Notes under the pieces: generated by a model
What the model saw: only the letters and a program-made list of their open reading frames with translations
Told to the model about the DNA's origin: nothing
Databases searched by the model: none
Made by a program: the position numbers and the translations under genes
Shown here: one piece after another, positions 1 through 8,148 of the stretch
How the letters are laid out: each line of letters begins with the position of its first letter
Position numbering within the stretch: position 1 is the stretch's first letter
Origin: Paraburkholderia ginsengisoli NBRC 100965
GTDB taxonomy: Bacteria > Pseudomonadota > Gammaproteobacteria > Burkholderiales > Burkholderiaceae
Assembly (NCBI RefSeq): GCF_000739735.1
Contig: NZ_BBJF01000006.1
Span: forward strand, 124,001 to 188,000
DNA: 64,000 nucleotides
Reading direction: 5' to 3'

Positions 1-792
1 CGCGGTGAAGACACGCACGCCGTCGAGCTCGTCGGTGCCCATGCCCCAGCCGCACCACAAATTGCCGTGGACGTCGACGCGAAAACCGTCCGGTGTGCCC
101 GGGCCCGCGTCGATCAGCACGCGGTTGTTCGACAGCACCGCGCCATTGCCGACGACATCGAACGCGCGAATCTTGCGCGGCTCGCCACGCGATTCGACGA
201 TGTACAACACCGACTCGTCCGGCGAGAACGCGAGACCGTTGGGGCCGAGCACGTCGTCGGCGACCATCGACACCTCGCCCGATTGTCCGTCGATGCGATA
301 CACGCACGCGGGCAATTCCGATTCCTGGCGCTCGCCTTCGTAAAAGCTGTCGATGCCGAAGGTCGGGTCAGTGAACCAGATGGAGCCGTCGGACTTCACG
401 ATCACATCGTTCGGCGAATTGAAGCGCTTGCCGCGATAGCGGTCGGCGAGCACGGTGATCGAGCCGTCGTATTCGGTGCGCGTGACGCGGCGCGTCAGAT
501 GCTCGCAACTGACGAGGCGTCCCTGGCGATCGCGCGTGTGGCCGTTCGCATTGTTCGACGACTGCCGGAACGTGCTGACCGTGCCGCTCGGTTCGTCCCA
601 ACGCAGGATGCGGTCGTTGGGGATGTCGCTCCACAGCAGATAACGGCCGTCGCCGAACCAGACCGGCCCTTCCGACCAGCGCGCGCCCTGATACAGACAC
701 TCGACGGAAGCGGAGGCAAGGATCAGCGACCGGAAGCGCGGATCGAACACGCGGATGGAGGGATCGGGATAGCGTCGGCTGTGGTCGGTCAT
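1..792 (-). CDS. SMP-30/gluconolactonase/LRE family protein, 3' end cut by window edge
   Basis: A six-bladed beta-propeller hydrolase of the SMP-30/gluconolactonase family, which typically opens sugar lactones in the cytoplasm. The frame is open for 264 codons from an ATG to the window edge, so the C-terminus is missing. Family marks are WSEGPVW with the metal-binding Glu at residue 41, FNSPNDV near 125, GPNGLAFSPDES with Asn at 184, and TPDGFRVD with Asp at 235; these match the usual Glu/Asn/Asp metal site. The protein starts at the divergent gap that separates it from the luxR gene. A perfect inverted repeat lies about 205 bp upstream of its start. The true substrate cannot be told from sequence. 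Confidence 0.9.
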   Translation of the reverse strand, partial: MTDHSRRYPDPSIRVFDPRFRSLILASASVECLYQGARWSEGPVWFGDGRYLLWSDIPNDRILRWDEPSGTVSTFRQSSNNANGHTRDRQGRLVSCEHLTRRVTRTEYDGSITVLADRYRGKRFNSPNDVIVKSDGSIWFTDPTFGIDSFYEGERQESELPACVYRIDGQSGEVSMVADDVLGPNGLAFSPDESVLYIVESRGEPRKIRAFDVVGNGAVLSNNRVLIDAGPGTPDGFRVDVHGNLWCGWGMGTDELDGVRVFTA

Positions 793-997
793 TCTGGTGC
801 TTTGGTCCGGAGACGGGTGGATTCGATGGATGGGTGTGCGCGCACTCGCGCGGCAGCGGCGATCTTCGCACGATGTTCGCGCGGCGTCGAACTGAGCAGC
901 GGCGGGCGCGGCCCCATGTCGGCGATTTGTTGTCAATCAACTCGGTCGACGCCCCGGTCCACCGAAATGCGGCGCCGAAGTCGGGAACTGGCGGCAA

Positions 998-1019
998 ATT
1001 GTCATTTTTATATGACAAT
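998..1019. promoter_or_regulatory. Perfect inverted repeat ATTGTCAT-N6-ATGACAAT, candidate operator
   Basis: Two 8-bp arms pair perfectly around a six-base AT spacer. Size and AT-rich symmetry fit a dimeric winged-helix or HTH repressor site, and it lies on the promoter side of the SMP-30 gene. Which regulator binds is inference; the GntR/FCD protein encoded nearby is one candidate. Confidence 0.45.
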
Positions 1020-1197
1020 AGCGCCTGACAAGCCGGCTGCCGGAAAATCCCCACATTGTGGACCGGACCACATCGAGATTGGCAATCGGCATGGTTCTGC
1101 GAGACCATCCGGTATGGTGGTTAATTAAAATTATTTGGCAATAATGTTGCCGATGAAATGCATCAAAATGGCGACGACGGCAGAATTATCTATTTTA

Positions 1198-1224
1198 TTA
1201 GCCTGCGAATCTTAAGCAGGCTAA
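1198..1224. promoter_or_regulatory. Inverted repeat TTAGCCTGC-N9-GCAGGCTAA
   Basis: A perfect 9-bp stem with a nine-base loop in the AT-rich gap upstream of luxR. It could be an operator, or a transcript hairpin in the leader of luxR or of the SMP-30 gene. On the minus strand it is followed by an AT-rich stretch, but not by the clean T-run of an intrinsic terminator. Confidence 0.35.
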
Positions 1225-1411
1225 AAGCGGATACCGATACGATTCACCGCGTTTTCCCCATAGAGGCACCGTATCTTGGCTTTTTTTGAATATGCCCGGC
1301 GTTGCGAATTAATTTTTAGTGCTAGATTACGTCGATAAAAAACAGCCGGACGGAATACCGTACCGCGATTAACCGCAACGGGATGTTTGCGAGCCTGAGA
1401 GAGTTAAGAAA

Positions 1412-2140
1412 TTGCCGCTACATTTTATCGAGCAGATGGCCCCGCTACTGGACGCCGCCGACGAAGCGGAATGGTTCGGCGCGATCGCGGGCCTCGCCGA
1501 GACATGGGGCTTCGACAGAATTCTGATCGCCATGCTGCCGCGTCCGACGATGCGACTGGAAGATGCATACATACGCAGCACTTACGCGTCGGCATGGCGC
1601 CAGACGTATGACAAGCAGGGGTTGGTTCATATCGACCCGACCGTCGAACACTGCATGGCGCGCGCCGCACCGCTAATCTGGTCGCCGACCATCTTCTCGA
1701 CCACGGCCCAGCAATCTATGTACGAGGAAGCCCGTTCATACGGGTTGCGCGCCGGCGTAACGGTGCCGATTCATGGGCCGAATCAGGAAGCCGGCATGAT
1801 GTGCTTTGTGAACGACAGCAGTTCGATCGAGGATTTTCAGCGCCATGTCAATGTAGCGCTGCCGAATCTGGTGCTATTGCGCGATCTGGTTATCGATACC
1901 AGCCAGCGTCATCTGGATACACATGCCAAGACCTTATTGCCCAAGCTCACGCCACGCGAACGCGAGTGCCTGAAATGGACCGCACGCGGCAAATCCACCT
2001 GGGAGATCTCCCACATCCTGAATTGTTCGGAAGCCGTGGTGAACTTCCACATGAAGAACATTCGGACGAAATTCGGTGTGAATTCGCGGCGTGCGGCAGC
2101 CGTGATCGCGGCGCAACTGGGGCTTATTGACCCGGGTTGA
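1412..2140 (+). CDS. braR: LuxR-family quorum-sensing regulator (BraR-like)
   Basis: An acyl-homoserine-lactone-responsive transcription activator of 242 residues. The N-terminal autoinducer-binding domain spans about residues 10-165, with the usual conserved aromatic and Asp positions (WRQTY near 63, DPT near 75, WSP near 90). The C-terminal GerE HTH spans about 177-238 (LTPRERECLKWTARGKST, then NFHMKNIRTKFGV). The best-aligned start is a TTG preceded by GAGAGAG; an ATG eight codons downstream is the alternative. It lies next to an rsaL-like repressor and a luxI synthase, which is the arrangement of the Paraburkholderia BraR-RsaL-BraI system. The symbol rests on this synteny and not on an alignment. 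Confidence 0.88.
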   Translation: MPLHFIEQMAPLLDAADEAEWFGAIAGLAETWGFDRILIAMLPRPTMRLEDAYIRSTYASAWRQTYDKQGLVHIDPTVEHCMARAAPLIWSPTIFSTTAQQSMYEEARSYGLRAGVTVPIHGPNQEAGMMCFVNDSSSIEDFQRHVNVALPNLVLLRDLVIDTSQRHLDTHAKTLLPKLTPRERECLKWTARGKSTWEISHILNCSEAVVNFHMKNIRTKFGVNSRRAAAVIAAQLGLIDPG

Positions 2141-2441
2141 GCAATGCGGCCGCGTCGCGGCTATACAGCACCCGTTCGGCGCGGCCCAGATCGGCGTCGG
2201 AAACGGTCTTGGTGAAATACAGGCCCAGCAGAATCGACACCGGCGCCGGGATTTCGGCGCCGGATTCGAACCGGCTGCCGCGCGACTGAGTGACGCCGAA
2301 CCGTGCCCAGAAGCGGCGCTGGCTCTCTTTTTTCTTCTTGCGGTAAGCAATGATCAGCACGCGATCCACCGTCGAGGAGACCTCCGCCGGGCGCGTTTGG
2401 AGGCCGGTGGGCGGTTGCCAGTGATTTTCGAGAAGTTCCAT
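2124..2441 (-). CDS. rsaL: RsaL-like quorum-sensing repressor
   Basis: A 105-residue HTH protein lying convergent to luxR and divergent from luxI. Residues about 39-75 (RRFWARFGVTQSRGSRFESG followed by a PAP-type turn) match the RsaL helix-turn-helix, in which such proteins repress the AHL synthase promoter and so buffer signal output. Its 3' end overlaps the last 17 bases of luxR on the opposite strand. The ATG is preceded by AAGG-type bases. Its own promoter must share the gap with the luxI promoter, as expected for a repressor controlling both. The luxR-rsaL-luxI order with rsaL inverted is characteristic. Confidence 0.82.
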   Translation of the reverse strand: MELLENHWQPPTGLQTRPAEVSSTVDRVLIIAYRKKKKESQRRFWARFGVTQSRGSRFESGAEIPAPVSILLGLYFTKTVSDADLGRAERVLYSRDAAALLNPGQ

Positions 2442-2506
2442 TTTGTGCCTTGTCGGTTGGGTGCGGATACGTGTCTCGAATTCTGCGTTACCCGATAAGC
2501 ATGCAC

Positions 2507-2526
2507 ACCTATCCAGGTAGGTAGGT
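2507..2526 (+). promoter_or_regulatory. Lux box upstream of luxI
   Basis: A 20-bp dyad of the form ACCT-N12-AGGT, the canonical size and end pattern for LuxR-type activator sites. It is centred about 76 bp upstream of the luxI start. A shorter overlapping dyad (ACCTA-N6-TAGGT) and a TATGCATA palindrome at 2542-2549 also lie in this gap and could mark the RsaL site or the -10 region. Confidence 0.6.
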
Positions 2527-2592
2527 GGCAGAACAATTCAATATGCATAAGTTTTCCTGGTATTGGTTTCCCAACTCGTTCAGGAGAACGGC

Positions 2593-3186
2593 ATGCAAAC
2601 AGCGATCCGGATTGGAATGCGGCAGGATTTCGACAACTCGGACATCAACGAGATGTACCGCTTGCGGGCGCGGGTGTTTCACGGGCGGCTCGGGTGGGAT
2701 GTCCCGACCATAGCGGGCATGGAGATCGACGGGTATGACGCTCTTGGGCCGCACTACATGCTGATTCAGGGAGAAGATCAAAAGTTACGCGGCTGTTGGC
2801 GCCTGATGCCGACCGAAGGTCCCAACATGCTGAAGGACACCTTCCCCCAACTGTTGCACGGCGAGCAGGCGCCGGTCGGCCGACACATCTGGGAACTGAG
2901 CCGGTTTGCGATCGAAACCGGCGGCGAGGAACAGTCGTTCGGCTTCACGGACATGACGATCCAGGCGATCCAGGAGGTCATGAAATTCGCGCAGCGCATG
3001 GGCATCACGCGCTACGTCACCGTGACGACTACACCGATCGAGCGGCTGCTACGCAGGACCGGCATCGACATCAGCCGGCTCGGCGCGCCGGTGCAGATCG
3101 GCGTCGAACGGGCGGTCGCGCTGAATGTCGCGGTGAGCCCGAAGACGCTGACGGCGTTGTTCGGGCCGATCGCAGTCGCGGCTTAA
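2593..3186 (+). CDS. braI: Acyl-homoserine-lactone synthase (BraI-like)
   Basis: Makes an N-acyl-homoserine lactone signal from S-adenosylmethionine and an acyl-ACP in the cytoplasm. The 197-residue length is normal for LuxI proteins. Invariant family residues are present: Arg25, Phe29 and Trp35 in RARVFHGRLGW, Glu44 and Asp46/Asp49 in MEIDGYD, Arg70 in CWRLMPT, Phe84, and Glu101/Arg104 in WELSRFAI. The chosen ATG has an AGGAG ribosome site seven bases upstream; an in-frame codon ten residues earlier lacks this. A lux box and an inverted rsaL gene precede it. Acyl length cannot be read with confidence; BraI enzymes are known for long 3-oxo chains. Confidence 0.93.
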   Translation: MQTAIRIGMRQDFDNSDINEMYRLRARVFHGRLGWDVPTIAGMEIDGYDALGPHYMLIQGEDQKLRGCWRLMPTEGPNMLKDTFPQLLHGEQAPVGRHIWELSRFAIETGGEEQSFGFTDMTIQAIQEVMKFAQRMGITRYVTVTTTPIERLLRRTGIDISRLGAPVQIGVERAVALNVAVSPKTLTALFGPIAVAA

Positions 3187-3294
3187 GCTGGGCGCGCAGT
3201 GACGAGGGCGGGGGCTGGTGGACTGATTGCGAGACACGCGCGTGGCGAGAGATGGCCGCTTGCCAGGGAACGGCGGCGGATCGAGGCGCAAAGT

Positions 3295-3984
3295 TCAGGA
3301 ACCGAACATCCGTTCGAGCGCATTTTCGAGATGCACGCGCATCGCCGCGCCGGCGGCCGCGGCGTCCTTGCGGCGAATTGCGTCCAACACGGCCATGTGC
3401 TCGGCCTGCACGAGCCGCTGCCGCTCCACCGTTTTGACGAGCGACAGATTGCGCGAAAGGTTCATGCTGAACAGAATCTGCTCCTCGATGAACGACATAA
3501 CCGTAATGAAGAACGGATTCTTCGATGCGCGCGCCACCGCCAGGTGGAACAGAAAGTCGTCACGCGCGCCGATCCCGCGGGTTTCGATGATGCGCTCCAA
3601 CTCGTCCCAAGCGAACTGAATCGCGGCGATGTCGTCGGAATCGGCTTTGAGCGCCGCGTGCGCAGCCGCGCCGGCCTCGGTCACGATGCGAAATTCGTAG
3701 CAGCGGCGAATATCGGACAGCGTCTCGAGCGGCGCGAAGCGGCGGACGTCCGGGTCGGGCCGCCGCGCGACCGTGGTGCCCGAACCGTGCCGCGTCATGA
3801 TGATGCCGTCCGCCCGCAGGCGCGCCAGCGCCTCGCGCACCGTCGGCCGCGAGGTCGCAAAGCGTTCGGCCAGCGCATGCTCGGTGGGCAAGCGCTCACC
3901 TTCCTTGTATTCGCCCTCGAGAATGCGACTGAGAATGTCGCCGTAGATCTTGTCGGGTAAGCCCGTGGTTTTGCGCTCGGTCAT
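3295..3984 (-). CDS. GntR-family (FadR/FCD subfamily) transcriptional regulator
   Basis: A 229-residue regulator with an N-terminal winged HTH (residues about 8-72; RLPTEHALAERFATSRPTVR is typical) and a C-terminal all-helical FCD ligand domain. The FCD metal-site pattern is visible: Asp and His in DDFLFHLAVARASKNPFF and later His residues in AEHMAVLDAI and RVHLENA. Such proteins usually repress sugar-acid, organic-acid or amino-acid operons. The ATG was chosen because the family N-terminus normally begins just before the HTH; a TTG 16 codons upstream is possible. It stands alone, convergent with luxI and divergent from the stress gene, so the target is unknown. Confidence 0.85.
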   Translation of the reverse strand: MTERKTTGLPDKIYGDILSRILEGEYKEGERLPTEHALAERFATSRPTVREALARLRADGIIMTRHGSGTTVARRPDPDVRRFAPLETLSDIRRCYEFRIVTEAGAAAHAALKADSDDIAAIQFAWDELERIIETRGIGARDDFLFHLAVARASKNPFFITVMSFIEEQILFSMNLSRNLSLVKTVERQRLVQAEHMAVLDAIRRKDAAAAGAAMRVHLENALERMFGS

Positions 3985-4146
3985 CGGCGGGCTACGGCAG
4001 CTTGTCTGAATATGTCTTAATTGTAAGGCCAACTTTCACCTTTTATTGCGAAATATGCGCTGTGAATGCACGGCGAAATCTCCGACGTCCGCCCCAGCCG
4101 GGCTTGCTGGCCAGAACGCCGCCATTCCGATTAATTTGACAAGTCT

Positions 4147-4160
4147 TTGATTTACATCCT
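4147..4160 (+). promoter_or_regulatory. FNR/ANR-like site (TTGAT-N4-ATCCT) ahead of the usp gene
   Basis: The left half-site matches the FNR consensus TTGAT-N4-ATCAA fully and the right half matches three of five. A TATAAA -10-like hexamer lies at 4203-4208. If transcription starts about seven bases after it, the site is centred near -61.5, a class I activator position. Regulation by the FNR-type protein encoded just downstream is inference. Confidence 0.45.
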
Positions 4161-4270
4161 GGTTGAGTGCATCTTTTTCGGCAATCATCTAAGCTTCGTT
4201 GGTATAAAAGATCAATGAGCTGGACCCCGAAAATGGCCCGGCATACGGATTCTTCAGACGCGGAGTCGCT

Positions 4271-4738
4271 ATGTACACACGCATCCTAGTAGCGGTCGAC
4301 GGCAGCAATACTTCACGCCGGGCCTTCGAAGCAGCCCTCGCGCTCGCCAAGTCCCACGGCGCTGTTCTGCGGCCGTTTTACGTCGTCGAAAACACGCCCA
4401 TGTACTTCGAAGCGCCGGGCTACGACCCGTCCATATTGCGCAACCGTCTGATCGAGGAAGGCAAGGAACTTCGCGCGGAGTTCGCGAAGGAGATGGCCGA
4501 GCAAGGCGTGAAGGGCGACCCCGCGGTCAGCGAGGCCTCGTCGCTCGGCGACGTGTCGGACATCGTGCTGAAGGCCGCCGCCGAATTCAATGCGGATCTG
4601 CTGGTCATGGGCACGCACGGCCGTCGCGGTGTTCAACGGCTGATTCTGGGCAGCGTCGCCGAGGGCTGCGTGCGCCAGGCGACCATTCCCGTGCTGCTGA
4701 TTCCCTCCGCCGCGAGCCAGAAAAAGGGACCCGCCTGA
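4271..4738 (+). CDS. Universal stress protein, UspA family
   Basis: A 155-residue single-domain Usp protein. The start (ILVAVDGS) gives the conserved first strand and Asp. The ATP-binding signature G-x2-G-x9-G-S is seen in GTHGRRGVQRLILGS near residues 117-131, so this belongs to the nucleotide-binding type. Such proteins support survival under starvation, oxidants or low oxygen. An FNR-like site and a -10-like hexamer lie upstream, and the next gene encodes an FNR-type regulator, which suggests an oxygen-limitation stress response. The ligand and partner are unknown. Confidence 0.92.
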   Translation: MYTRILVAVDGSNTSRRAFEAALALAKSHGAVLRPFYVVENTPMYFEAPGYDPSILRNRLIEEGKELRAEFAKEMAEQGVKGDPAVSEASSLGDVSDIVLKAAAEFNADLLVMGTHGRRGVQRLILGSVAEGCVRQATIPVLLIPSAASQKKGPA

Positions 4739-4983
4739 CGCGGCAAGCACGCGCATTGCGACCGCCGCTTGCCATACGAAGCGGGCAGTCGCAATGCGAT
4801 TCCTTCTGCCACTCGAGCCGCTTCGAGACTTCACAAAATACGTCGCAGTACATAAGCCCATTTCACCCACGACGGTGCGACATCGATCAAGATGCCTAAC
4901 CGATTGAGCGCGTCACTTTGTCACCAAACGGGGCGTGTGGCGGGTGGGACAATCGCCACTACTCTGATAATCGCCTGCAGAAC

Positions 4984-5778
4984 ATGCTTACTCCTTCCGC
5001 TGTAACCCGCTCCTCCGGCATCGCCGGTTCTGCAGCCAGTTCGCCGCCGGCGCGCAGCGGCCGCCGCGCAGCCCCGGTGCGTGCAACCGCGCGCACCGCC
5101 GCCCGCTGCTCGAGCTGTTCGATGCGGCAACTCTGTATGCCCCAGGGCCTGTCACCCGAAGAACTCGCAAAGCTGGAAACGCTGATCTGTTCGGCGCGCT
5201 CGGTGCAGCGGGGCGAAGCCTTGTATCGCAGCGGGGACCATTTCGACAGCATTTACGCCGTGCGCTCCGGTTCGATGAAAACCGTCATGGCACATCGCGA
5301 CGGCCGCGAGCAGGTCACCGGACTGCGCCTCGCCGGCGAGGCGCTCGGGCTCGACGGCATCAGCGAGGACGTGCATGCGTGCAGCGCGGTCGCTCTTGAA
5401 GACAGCACCGTCTGCATCGTCCCCTATAGCGCGCTCAAGCTGCTGTGCCGCGAAATCAGTTCGATGCAGGAACGCATGCACAAATTGCTGGGCTCGCAGA
5501 TCGTTCGCGAAACCGCGCAGATGATGATGCTCGGCTCGCTGTCTGCGGACGAACGGGTCGCCGCTTTCCTGCTCGACGTATCGGACCGCAACGCGCAACG
5601 GGGCTATTCATCGGCCGAATTTAACTTGCGCATGACGCGCGAGGACATGGGCAGCTACCTCGGCATGACGCTCGAAACCGTGAGCCGCACCCTGTCAAGA
5701 TTTCAAAAGCGCGGTCTGATCGACACACAAGGCAAACACATCCGGATCGTCGATCTGGAAGGCCTGCGGCAAGTCTGA
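4984..5778 (+). CDS. Crp/Fnr-family regulator with FNR-type iron-sulfur cysteines
   Basis: A 264-residue oxygen-responsive transcription factor of FNR/ANR type. The N-terminal cluster motif C-x2-C-x5-C is at Cys42, Cys45 and Cys51 (RCSSCSMRQLC), and Cys144 in STVCIVPY matches the fourth ligand of E. coli FNR, so a 4Fe-4S cluster should form. The cyclic-nucleotide-like barrel spans about 60-170. The HTH is about 213-246, and its recognition helix ETVSRTLSRF keeps the Glu/Ser/Arg triad that reads TTGAT half-sites. The first 40 residues are low-complexity and Ala/Arg-rich, longer than in E. coli. The ATG was preferred over an upstream GTG because little conserved sequence precedes it. Confidence 0.92.
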   Translation: MLTPSAVTRSSGIAGSAASSPPARSGRRAAPVRATARTAARCSSCSMRQLCMPQGLSPEELAKLETLICSARSVQRGEALYRSGDHFDSIYAVRSGSMKTVMAHRDGREQVTGLRLAGEALGLDGISEDVHACSAVALEDSTVCIVPYSALKLLCREISSMQERMHKLLGSQIVRETAQMMMLGSLSADERVAAFLLDVSDRNAQRGYSSAEFNLRMTREDMGSYLGMTLETVSRTLSRFQKRGLIDTQGKHIRIVDLEGLRQV

Positions 5779-5897
5779 GCCGCAAGCCGGGGCTGACTGG
5801 CGCCCGGCCCATTCTTATTTAGCGCGCTTTCGTCTTGGCATGGCTCCTGCGAGCGGGTACAGTCTTTAGTCCGTCCCCCGCAAGGAGACCCGGCGAA

Positions 5898-7211
5898 ATG
5901 AATCGCGACCCCGCCCCACGTCACCCGCTCGTGCAGCGTCTGATCGACGCGCGTCACGTCACTGACGCACTGTTTGCCATCGTCAAACCCGAATTTCTGT
6001 ATGAACGGCCGATCCGTGAACGTCACCGGATCGTGTTTTACATTGGCCATCTGGAAGCGTTCGATCGCAACCTGTTCGATCAGCGCGTGTGCGACCTGCC
6101 CGCCTTTGCCCCGGAACTGGACCAGCTTTTTGCTTTCGGCATCGACCCGGTCGACGGCGGCTTTCCGACCGATCAACCGGCAGACTGGCCGTCGCTCGAC
6201 ACGGTGCGCGACTATGCATCGCAAGCCCGCAAGCAGATCGACGAAGCGCTCGCCGGTCTCGCCGACGCAGCGCAGTTCGGCCGTGACAGCGCGCGGACCG
6301 ACGCGGCCGAGCAGCTGTTGAACGTCGCGATCGAGCATCGGTTGATGCACGCCGAAACGCTGGCGTACATGCTCCATCAATTGCCGCTTGGCCAGAAGGT
6401 CACCGAATTGCGCGAGACGGTGGTGACACGTCCCGAACATCGGGATGCGTTGTCGTCGATGGTCAGCGTGCCGGCGGGCTCGACGGTGCTCGGCATGTCG
6501 CGCGATGCTGGCCAATTCGGTTGGGACAACGAGTTCGGCGAGATACGCATCGACGTGCCCGCCTTCGAGATCGACCGCCATATGGTGACGAACGGCGCGT
6601 TTTGCGAGTTCATCGAGGCCGGTGGCTACCGGGAATCGAAGTGGTGGTCGGAGAAAGATTGGGCGTGGAAGGAGACCGAGCATATCGAACATCCTGCCTG
6701 CTGGTCGCGACGTGAAGCGAGCGGTGAAGCTGGTGCATGGATGCTGCGCACGATGTTCGACGAAGTGCCGCTCCCGCTCGACTGGCCCGCGTACGTGAGC
6801 CACGCGGAAGCCAGCGCCTATGCGCGTTGGGCCGGCAAGTCGCTCCCCACCGAGGCGCAATGGCAACGCGCGGCACACGGCGCGCCGCTCGCCGCGTCGG
6901 GCAATTTCGATTTTCGCAGCTGGGACCCGAAGCCGGTCGACGCGTATCCGGAGAACGTCAGCGCGTTCGGCGTGGAAGGTCAGTTCGGCAATGGCTGGGA
7001 ATGGACGTCGACGATATTCGACGCGCTACCCGGCTTCGAAGCGTTTCCGTTTTACCTCGGCTACTCGGCCAATTTTTTCGATGGGCAGCACTACGTGCTC
7101 AAGGGCGGTTCGGCACGGACGGCACAGTGCATGTTGCGGCCGGCGTTTCGCAACTGGTTTCAGCCGCATTACCAGTATGTGTATGCGGGGTTTCGGTGTG
7201 TAAAGGCTTGA
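5898..7211 (+). CDS. EgtB/SenA-like nonheme-iron sulfoxide (or selenoxide) synthase homologue
   Basis: A 437-residue two-domain protein: an N-terminal DinB-like helical bundle and a C-terminal formylglycine-generating-enzyme fold (from about residue 190; later WEWTSTIF, KGGSARTAQC and AGFRCVKA). The iron site fits EgtB: His51 in GHLEAFDRN and the HX3HXE motif at His147, His151 and Glu153. EgtB couples a thiol to hercynine during ergothioneine synthesis; SenA does the same with a seleno-sugar. The ATG has an AAGGAG site. No egtD methyltransferase, senB or senC lies alongside, so which of these reactions it performs, if either, is open. Confidence 0.8.
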   Translation: MNRDPAPRHPLVQRLIDARHVTDALFAIVKPEFLYERPIRERHRIVFYIGHLEAFDRNLFDQRVCDLPAFAPELDQLFAFGIDPVDGGFPTDQPADWPSLDTVRDYASQARKQIDEALAGLADAAQFGRDSARTDAAEQLLNVAIEHRLMHAETLAYMLHQLPLGQKVTELRETVVTRPEHRDALSSMVSVPAGSTVLGMSRDAGQFGWDNEFGEIRIDVPAFEIDRHMVTNGAFCEFIEAGGYRESKWWSEKDWAWKETEHIEHPACWSRREASGEAGAWMLRTMFDEVPLPLDWPAYVSHAEASAYARWAGKSLPTEAQWQRAAHGAPLAASGNFDFRSWDPKPVDAYPENVSAFGVEGQFGNGWEWTSTIFDALPGFEAFPFYLGYSANFFDGQHYVLKGGSARTAQCMLRPAFRNWFQPHYQYVYAGFRCVKA

Positions 7212-7247
7212 CCGATCGAGCATAGGGTGACCGAAAACTTCGCATAA

Positions 7248-7280
7248 CGAACGCGGCGCTAATCGACCGCGCCGCGTTCG
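7248..7280. terminator. Bidirectional hairpin between convergent genes
   Basis: A perfect 12-bp GC-rich stem (arms 7248-7259 and 7269-7280, CGAACGCGGCGC and its complement) with a nine-base loop. It sits in the short gap between two convergent genes. T-runs are weak, so termination efficiency is uncertain. Confidence 0.6.
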
Positions 7281-7284
7281 CCCC

Positions 7285-8139
7285 TCAATATCCCACCGCC
7301 CCCAACAAAGCCGGCGCCCCAAACTCCCCAATCGACGCGTTCGACTTCTGGAAATAAAGCGTCCAGAACTCTTTCAACGCGCTCATCGTCTGCGGATCGC
7401 GATAGGCATTCTTCACTTTCGCATCCCCGGCCAGCAAACCCGCGCCGATCACGTAAACGCGCGCGCCGCCGAAATCGCCAATCAAACCCGCAGCCGTCGC
7501 CTTCATCATCTCCGCCTTAGGATCGATACGGCGCACGGCATTGTGTGAATAGAAACTGGACACCGAACTGTTCTCAAGCATATCCGACGCGAGCAACACG
7601 ACCTTATCGGATGCAGGCGAAGCCCGAACCTTATCGCTGATATCCTTCAACGCCGCCAGAATGTCCGACTTCGCGAGATCGTTCGTGGCCATCGACTCGA
7701 CACGCACGATCGATGTCAGCAACGCCTTCTTCGCGTAGGCAGATTGTCCCGTCATACAGGCATCGAAGCTACGCAACGCACGTTCACTGATATCGTCCCG
7801 CAACTTCTCAGGAATCGGCGACTCGATAACGCCGCGCGTCACGACCTCCGTGTAATGCCCTTGCGAGAAAGCCGAGAAATCGAACAATGTATATGCGCCT
7901 GCGGGTCTGATGGCCTTCCCGGCCATCTCCGCAATCTGCGCCTGCAACTTGTCGTCGAAGATCGTCGTCTGGTCGATGGCAATGAAAAGCTCGTGGTCGG
8001 CGCCGCCCGCTACCGGCTTGATGTGATTGGCGGCGTAGCAGCTCGGAATATCGTTCGTGACGCCAGCATGGGCCGACACGGCAATCGCGCTCAGGCATGC
8101 GGCCGCGACTGCGAGGGTGATGGTGAGGGGTTTAATCAT
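7285..8139 (-). CDS. Secreted protein with a possible vWA-like fold, function unknown
   Basis: A 284-residue protein with a clear signal peptide (positive start, hydrophobic stretch about 5-22, AHA cleavage near 25), so it is exported. I do not recognise a named family with certainty. FIAIDQTTIFDD near residue 52 resembles the metal-binding DxTxS strand of von Willebrand A domains, and a second buried strand with VVLLASDMLENS near 175 is consistent with that fold, although the motif is imperfect. It is the last gene of a minus-strand set with a five-helix membrane protein and an OmpA-like lipoprotein, ten bases after the membrane protein gene. The three probably act together in the envelope. 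Confidence 0.6.
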   Translation of the reverse strand: MIKPLTITLAVAAACLSAIAVSAHAGVTNDIPSCYAANHIKPVAGGADHELFIAIDQTTIFDDKLQAQIAEMAGKAIRPAGAYTLFDFSAFSQGHYTEVVTRGVIESPIPEKLRDDISERALRSFDACMTGQSAYAKKALLTSIVRVESMATNDLAKSDILAALKDISDKVRASPASDKVVLLASDMLENSSVSSFYSHNAVRRIDPKAEMMKATAAGLIGDFGGARVYVIGAGLLAGDAKVKNAYRDPQTMSALKEFWTLYFQKSNASIGEFGAPALLGAVGY

Positions 8140-8148
8140 CGAGTCGAA

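Larger units (their letters stand above)
793..1411. other. AT-rich divergent intergenic region (619 bp)
   Basis: No convincing gene. The half nearest luxR is strikingly AT-rich compared with the flanking coding DNA. It should hold the divergent promoters of the SMP-30 gene and luxR. Two inverted repeats stand out and are listed separately. No tRNA or recognisable riboswitch was seen. Confidence 0.6.
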
